Below the pieces are notes generated by a model. The model did not search any database. It worked only from the letters and a program-made list of their open reading frames with translations, and was not told the DNA's origin. A stretch of DNA of 64,000 bases from a virus, in the IMG/VR virus record IMGVR_UViG_3300044799_000154, positions 57,518 through 121,517 of that record; one strand, 5' to 3'. Positions 60,453 through 64,000 of this stretch are shown here, piece after piece; position 1 is the stretch's first letter; the number at the start of each line of letters is the position of its first letter. Position numbers and translations under genes: made by a program.

Positions 60453-62057
60453 ATGCCAAGAGTACCTCAAGTGGAAATAGCAGAAGCTCAATGGACTAGA
60501 TGGACCCACCTGAACTTCTTTTTTGAAGATCTTACTAGAACTAACGTCTTTCCAAAGCAGAAACAATTCTTTGACTTTGTAGAAGACATTGATAATGAAG
60601 ATCATATCTGTTTGTGTGCTGGAAGAGGTTGTGGTAAAACATGGTCTCTTGCAGTTGTAGCCTTATGGTGTGCTTTCGTCCTAGCTCATGTTCAAAATGA
60701 ACCAATAGCAGTAGCTGTATTAGCGGGCTCAAAAGATGAATCTCAAAGATTATTTACTTACATACGGAGGATTCTAAAAGGTCACAAGGAACTTGATCAG
60801 TATATATCTGAGAACTTAAAAGGTGGTCTAAGATTCACCAAAGATTATATTGAGTTTAAAGATGGATCAACAATAGAAGCTCTTGCTTGTTCTATGACTG
60901 GAGTATGTGGTCCTCGTGCCAATCTTCTGATTATAGATGAAGCTGGTCTAGAAGAGTTCAAGGAAGATGTGAAAAATGAATCCTTTGAAATTATCACTGG
61001 TCAGAAATGGGGAAGAATTATTATGGCTTCAACTCCATATTACTATAGATCTCCTTTCGTCAATATCTATCTAGCTAACCAAGGTTGGAGAAAAGTCAAT
61101 TGGTCTCAAGAAGATTGTCCATGGATCAAGAAAACTGAGATAGAAAGAAAGAAAAAAGATTATACTGAAGTTGAGTTCAAAATTAGAATTCAAGGAATAC
61201 CAACTCCTCAAGAAGGAAAGATGTTTGAACCAGCAAAACTTAGAACTGTACTTAAAGATCCAACTGAGATACATTATTCAGATTATTCAAGAATCATTGC
61301 TGGTCTAGATTTTGGACAAAATATTTCACAGACTGCTCTTGTCATTATAGATATAAATCCAGTGGATAAGAAGGTCCGTGTTGTAAACTCCTGGTTATTT
61401 TCCACTCCAGACCATTCAGAAATTATTCCATCAATAGTTCAACTATTGACTCAGAATCAGGTTACAAAACTAGTTATGGATATTCAGCCTCCTAGTGCTT
61501 GTGCAATGATGAAGAAAGCTTTACTTCATATTAATGTTGAAGTTAGAGAACAGTCTTTTACTCATGGACGAGGAGATGCAATGTATCATAATCTGAAGAG
61601 ATTAATAGAGAAAGACTTGATTGAAATTCCACATGTCTATACTGGTCAGATGAATACATTAGCTGAACAACTTAGAGAAATGCAGTGGGAGAAAGATCCC
61701 AAAGTAAGAACTGACTTGGTAGATGCACTAGCTCTTGCTTGCTCTGAAGAAGGTGGATATGAAGTCTTTCGTGAAGAAGAGACTAAAAATACAATGAAAG
61801 ATCAGATGAAAGCCTGGACAGATGCAATGAAAACTTCTAAAGATATCAAGGTTGTCCCAGATGAATATACTCAGCCAGAAGTAGAGGAAGAACCATTTGA
61901 TTATCCAAAGGAATTACAAGGAAATCCAGAGGATAAGATTTTCTGGGAAGATCCTAACTTTGGAGATATGAGAATAATGTCTAAGGCTGAAGCACGAGCA
62001 ATCTATAAGAAAGGGACAAAACATAAGCTTGCTGGTCCAAGAGGTGAACGCATGTGA
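60453..62057 (+). CDS. terL: Large terminase subunit
   Basis: A 534-residue DNA packaging motor. Walker A CAGRGCGKTW covers residues 55-64 (Lys62), Walker B LLIIDEAGL has Asp162 and Glu163, and the nuclease domain has AGLDFGQ (first acid), LVMDIQPPSACAM and DLVDALALAC (last acid). ATG 60453 has gagga six bases upstream; an ATG at 60441 is less well placed. It lies alone on the + strand, opposite to the portal, with a GTGA overlap to a small partner gene. Cutting and packaging mode cannot be told from the sequence. Confidence 0.93.
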   Translation: MPRVPQVEIAEAQWTRWTHLNFFFEDLTRTNVFPKQKQFFDFVEDIDNEDHICLCAGRGCGKTWSLAVVALWCAFVLAHVQNEPIAVAVLAGSKDESQRLFTYIRRILKGHKELDQYISENLKGGLRFTKDYIEFKDGSTIEALACSMTGVCGPRANLLIIDEAGLEEFKEDVKNESFEIITGQKWGRIIMASTPYYYRSPFVNIYLANQGWRKVNWSQEDCPWIKKTEIERKKKDYTEVEFKIRIQGIPTPQEGKMFEPAKLRTVLKDPTEIHYSDYSRIIAGLDFGQNISQTALVIIDINPVDKKVRVVNSWLFSTPDHSEIIPSIVQLLTQNQVTKLVMDIQPPSACAMMKKALLHINVEVREQSFTHGRGDAMYHNLKRLIEKDLIEIPHVYTGQMNTLAEQLREMQWEKDPKVRTDLVDALALACSEEGGYEVFREEETKNTMKDQMKAWTDAMKTSKDIKVVPDEYTQPEVEEEPFDYPKELQGNPEDKIFWEDPNFGDMRIMSKAEARAIYKKGTKHKLAGPRGERM

Positions 62058-62419
62058 CAGGTTGTAGTTTGTGTAAACTGAAGAATGAAAACATGAGAGC
62101 TCAAGTGGAACTTATTGAAATGATGCTCAGAGACAAAGGTCACACAGATTGGAATCTATCTAAACCATTATCCTATAATCAAATATGTTATATAGCTTAT
62201 ATAGCTCTTGGAATAGAAATTGAAAGACATGCTCTTCAAAGACATTTCGTAATTTGTATGGGACAAAGTCATTTGAAAGCACCAATACATTATAATCCTC
62301 ATTCGAAGCTTTGGTTGAATAGAAAAGGAGAAATCATTCCTAAGGAACAGGTTGGAAAGTTCAAGAGAACTAGATCTCATGGCACTCTAAATCAAGATCC
62401 TCCAACATCTACAGAATAA
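62054..62419 (+). CDS. Small protein after terminase, possible small subunit
   Basis: A 121-residue protein from a GTG start at 62054, overlapping the terminase stop as GTGA with gaggtga upstream. It begins CSLCKLKNENM (CxxC) and continues YNQICYIAYIALGIEIERHALQRHF, a helix-turn-helix-like stretch similar in arrangement to the protein at 59851-60051. The C-terminus is disordered. A DNA-binding small terminase or regulator is possible. Confidence 0.55.
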   Translation: MTGCSLCKLKNENMRAQVELIEMMLRDKGHTDWNLSKPLSYNQICYIAYIALGIEIERHALQRHFVICMGQSHLKAPIHYNPHSKLWLNRKGEIIPKEQVGKFKRTRSHGTLNQDPPTSTE

Positions 62420-62501
62420 CTCTCCGATGAATATCATACAGGCTAGATACGAAACAGAGTGTACAACTGGTAGAGAACCAAGAATCATATCATCAAGTTG
62501 A

Positions 62502-62520
62502 ATTCAGAATTTTTCTGAAT
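62502..62520 (+). terminator. Hairpin after the terminase operon
   Basis: ATTCAGAA-ttt-TTCTGAAT is a perfect 8-bp stem with a three-base loop, 80 bases past the last stop. It is rich in T but is followed by ccctccc rather than a long T-run, so it could instead be a structured RNA element. Confidence 0.45.
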
Positions 62521-62850
62521 CCCTCCCTTGTGTCTATGTGTTGTACGAGCCTACAATGTTCTTTCTAGAACGTCTATGCTTCTAAGTTCTTTTGACTAGG
62601 CTTGGCTCAGGAAGACTCTGTTTTAAAAAAGAAGCTCATTCTGAAGCCTTCTGTCAGGACGCTGTCTATAGCGTTGTGCTTTTCATGTTCTAAGCTCAAA
62701 GCTTGACTCTTTTCCCTATTCATCCTATTCTAAGTTCCCAATAGTCATAAGAGCATTAAAAGAACTATATATTTGTTCCCTTTATGTAGGAATAGGTTCA
62801 ACTCTTTTATCACTAGGTTTAGGCAATGGAAAAGGCTAAAAATGACTAAG

Positions 62851-62868
62851 TTTCTAAGGACTTAGAAA
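62851..62868. repeat. 18-bp perfect inverted repeat (dyad copy 1)
   Basis: TTTCTAAG-GA-CTTAGAAA, two 8-bp arms around two bases. Further copies are at 63070-63087 (one mismatch in an arm) and 23383-23400 (diverged). Confidence 0.65.
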
Positions 62869-63069
62869 AATCGAATAATCGAAACAATGGGCAACTTAGA
62901 GTTTAATTCTCTATTGTCCAAAACCATGATTATATAAGCAATGTGTATAAGTGTTGTGCAGTTAATTTTTCCATGCTAACTGTATTTATGTTAAACATAA
63001 CTACATTGTATTATTGTTGAACATATCAGATTTTTCTATGTTCATATTGACTGTATTTGTGTCATACAG

Positions 63070-63087
63070 TTTCTTAGAACTTAGAAA
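63070..63087. repeat. 18-bp inverted repeat (dyad copy 2)
   Basis: TTTCTTAGAACTTAGAAA, identical in length and arm order to the copy at 62851-62868, differing at two positions (one in the left arm, one in the central pair). Confidence 0.6.
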
Positions 63088-63178
63088 TATTGTGTATTTG
63101 TGAACAACAACATTTTAAAATTCTAGTGCTTAAACTATTTAAATTCATTCTGACATTATGAAGAAAAACACTAAATAC

Positions 63179-63229
63179 TATTTAAGAACATTGTTCTATG
63201 TGTAGGTGAAAGCAGTATTTAAGAACATT
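63179..63229 (+). repeat. Two direct copies of TATTTAAGAACATT
   Basis: The 14-mer TATTTAAGAACATT occurs at 63179-63192 and again at 63216-63229, 37 bases apart. The second copy is followed by similar gatgtgtat sequence (the first by ctatgtgta). Spaced direct repeats of this type are found at origins and other protein-binding sites. Confidence 0.55.
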
Positions 63230-63429
63230 AGAGGATGTGTATATTGACTTGATTTGAGGTTATTGAGTATGCTTGACATCCAAATAATTGTCCTTTAGCT
63301 GAAAGCACCTCAGGATAGGCTTGGATTAACTGTATATTGAAAAGTCAATTTTGAGAAAATAGAGGTTTAGAGATATTGTTTTAAATTCCCTAAGTTTCTC
63401 CATTGCTAGAATGAACAGAAAAAGCTCTT

Positions 63430-63452
63430 GTGTATTGTTGTTATACACAAAT
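63430..63452. repeat. Hairpin TGTGTAT/ATACACA
   Basis: Within gtgtattgttgttatacacaaa, TGTGTAT and ATACACA can pair over seven bases around tgttgtt. Several other short inverted repeats of similar type lie nearby (for example GAACATA ... TATGTTC around 63020-63045). Confidence 0.45.
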
Positions 63453-63540
63453 ACATAGAAGACATGGAGAGCCTAAACTCTATCGCCTTAGATTGGGCTC
63501 AGTTTGGTTGCTTTATGGAGTTAGGAGTATCCATTCATGG

Positions 63541-63565
63541 AAAGAACCCTGAAATGAGGTTCTTT
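63541..63565 (+). repeat. Hairpin, 8-bp stem
   Basis: AAAGAACC-ctgaaatga-GGTTCTTT is a perfect 8-bp stem with a nine-base loop, followed by TTcacc. It may end a transcript in the + direction or be part of a structured RNA. Confidence 0.5.
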
Positions 63566-64000
63566 TTCACCAATTTTCACTTTTTACCATAAAGCCATTA
63601 AAGTGTATATTGGCAAAAAACTTTACGAATGTAAACCCTTTTTAAAAAACTCAAAGCTCTGGACTTTGTTTGTCAGGTTGATGTTGATAAAATGACTCTA
63701 TTGCCAGCAAAGTTCTTAAATCTTAAGCAATTTGGAAAAGAGTCTGAAATTGGAGAACTCTGGGCAAATAAGACTGTTTGCACTTAGTAACCATAAAGAC
63801 CATTAAATTAATGAATTCCTTATATATCAACCCTAAACAATAGTTTATATAATCATGCAACTAATCTTTAAGAACTGGGGTTCATTCTGGGAAAGGAGTC
63901 AGATTCTTGTTGCTTTTTAATTGAAAAACATACAATAGGCTAAAACCAACATTGGATAATTGCAAGTTTAATTCTGAGTTTACGAAGTGTATATTTAGAG

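Larger units (their letters stand above)
62420..64000. other. Gene-poor, repeat- and hairpin-containing region
   Basis: Nearly 1.6 kb with no recognisable coding sequence, no tRNA or rRNA identified. It has several TATA-like sequences (for example gattatataagc near 62930 and ccttatatatc near 63818), many short inverted repeats, two copies of an 18-bp near-palindrome, and a repeated 14-mer. Such a region may hold a replication origin, packaging signals or small RNAs. The window ends inside it. Confidence 0.6.

Noticed and set aside
1-64000. CRISPR arrays or CRISPR-Cas genes
   Set aside because: No regularly spaced repeat-spacer series and no Cas-like protein were seen; the direct repeats near 63200 occur only twice.
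1-64000. Integrase or attachment sites indicating a provirus
   Set aside because: No tyrosine or serine recombinase was recognised in the window, and no tRNA-end duplication was seen. A gene outside the window cannot be excluded.

Overview
The window is a large piece of the genome of a tailed, HK97-type double-stranded DNA virus (Caudoviricetes) that most likely infects an archaeon. The virion genes are clear: terminase, portal, capsid protease, HK97-like major capsid protein, connector and neck proteins, tail tube, a G/GT chaperone pair with a -1 frameshift site, tape measure, tail hub and adhesins. The archaeal assignment rests on the information-processing genes: a family B DNA polymerase, a RadA-like ATPase, an XPF/ERCC4-type nuclease, a membrane LonB protease of archaeal layout, an ATP-dependent DNA ligase and a protein resembling DUF2153. 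Promoters look like archaeal TATA boxes. The DNA is AT-rich (about one third G+C by eye). Shine-Dalgarno sites are strong, TTG starts are frequent, and genes often overlap as ATGA or GTGA. The host cannot be named from the sequence alone.

Region 1 (1-5873, + strand) is the replication and repair block: the tail of an unidentified gene, a RadA-like ATPase, a small Cys4 protein, an XPF-like nuclease, PolB and several small proteins. Region 2 (5860-22767, + strand) is one long run of overlapping genes for glycan synthesis. It holds about ten glycosyltransferase-like proteins, an aminotransferase of the DegT family, a sugar epimerase/dehydratase, an ATP-grasp ligase, a GNAT acetyltransferase and a HAD phosphatase. 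Five of the glycosyltransferases are paralogues of one another. Together these could make and attach an N-acylated amino sugar. A solitary HNH endonuclease (22905-23342) follows, then a short convergent intergenic region.

Region 3 (60185 down to 23425, - strand) is the late block, read right to left: RHH regulator, small CxxC protein, portal, LonB protease, HNH nuclease, DUF2153-like protein, nucleotidyltransferase-ligase, tandem LigD-type phosphoesterase, sialidase-like protein, capsid protease with an embedded scaffold-like reading unit, major capsid protein, connectors, tail tube, chaperones, tape measure, hub, adhesins, a trypsin-like protease and a small membrane protein. Terminators after the capsid and tail-tube genes and recurring promoter motifs suggest separately controlled segments. 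Region 4 (60453-62419, + strand) carries the large terminase and a small partner, divergent from the late block. Region 5 (62420-64000) has no recognisable gene and holds several hairpins, direct repeats and two copies of an 18-bp near-palindrome. A third, diverged copy lies at the convergent junction near 23390.

The most unusual content is a possible two-protein DNA end-repair system inside the structural block: a polymerase-beta-type nucleotidyltransferase fused to a ligase, next to a tandem LigD 3'-phosphoesterase. The capsid protease is also notable: it is extended by tyrosine-rich repeats, two C2H2 zinc fingers and an internally started, Pro/Glu/Lys-rich scaffold-like tail. All functions below are read from motifs and context; no database search was run.
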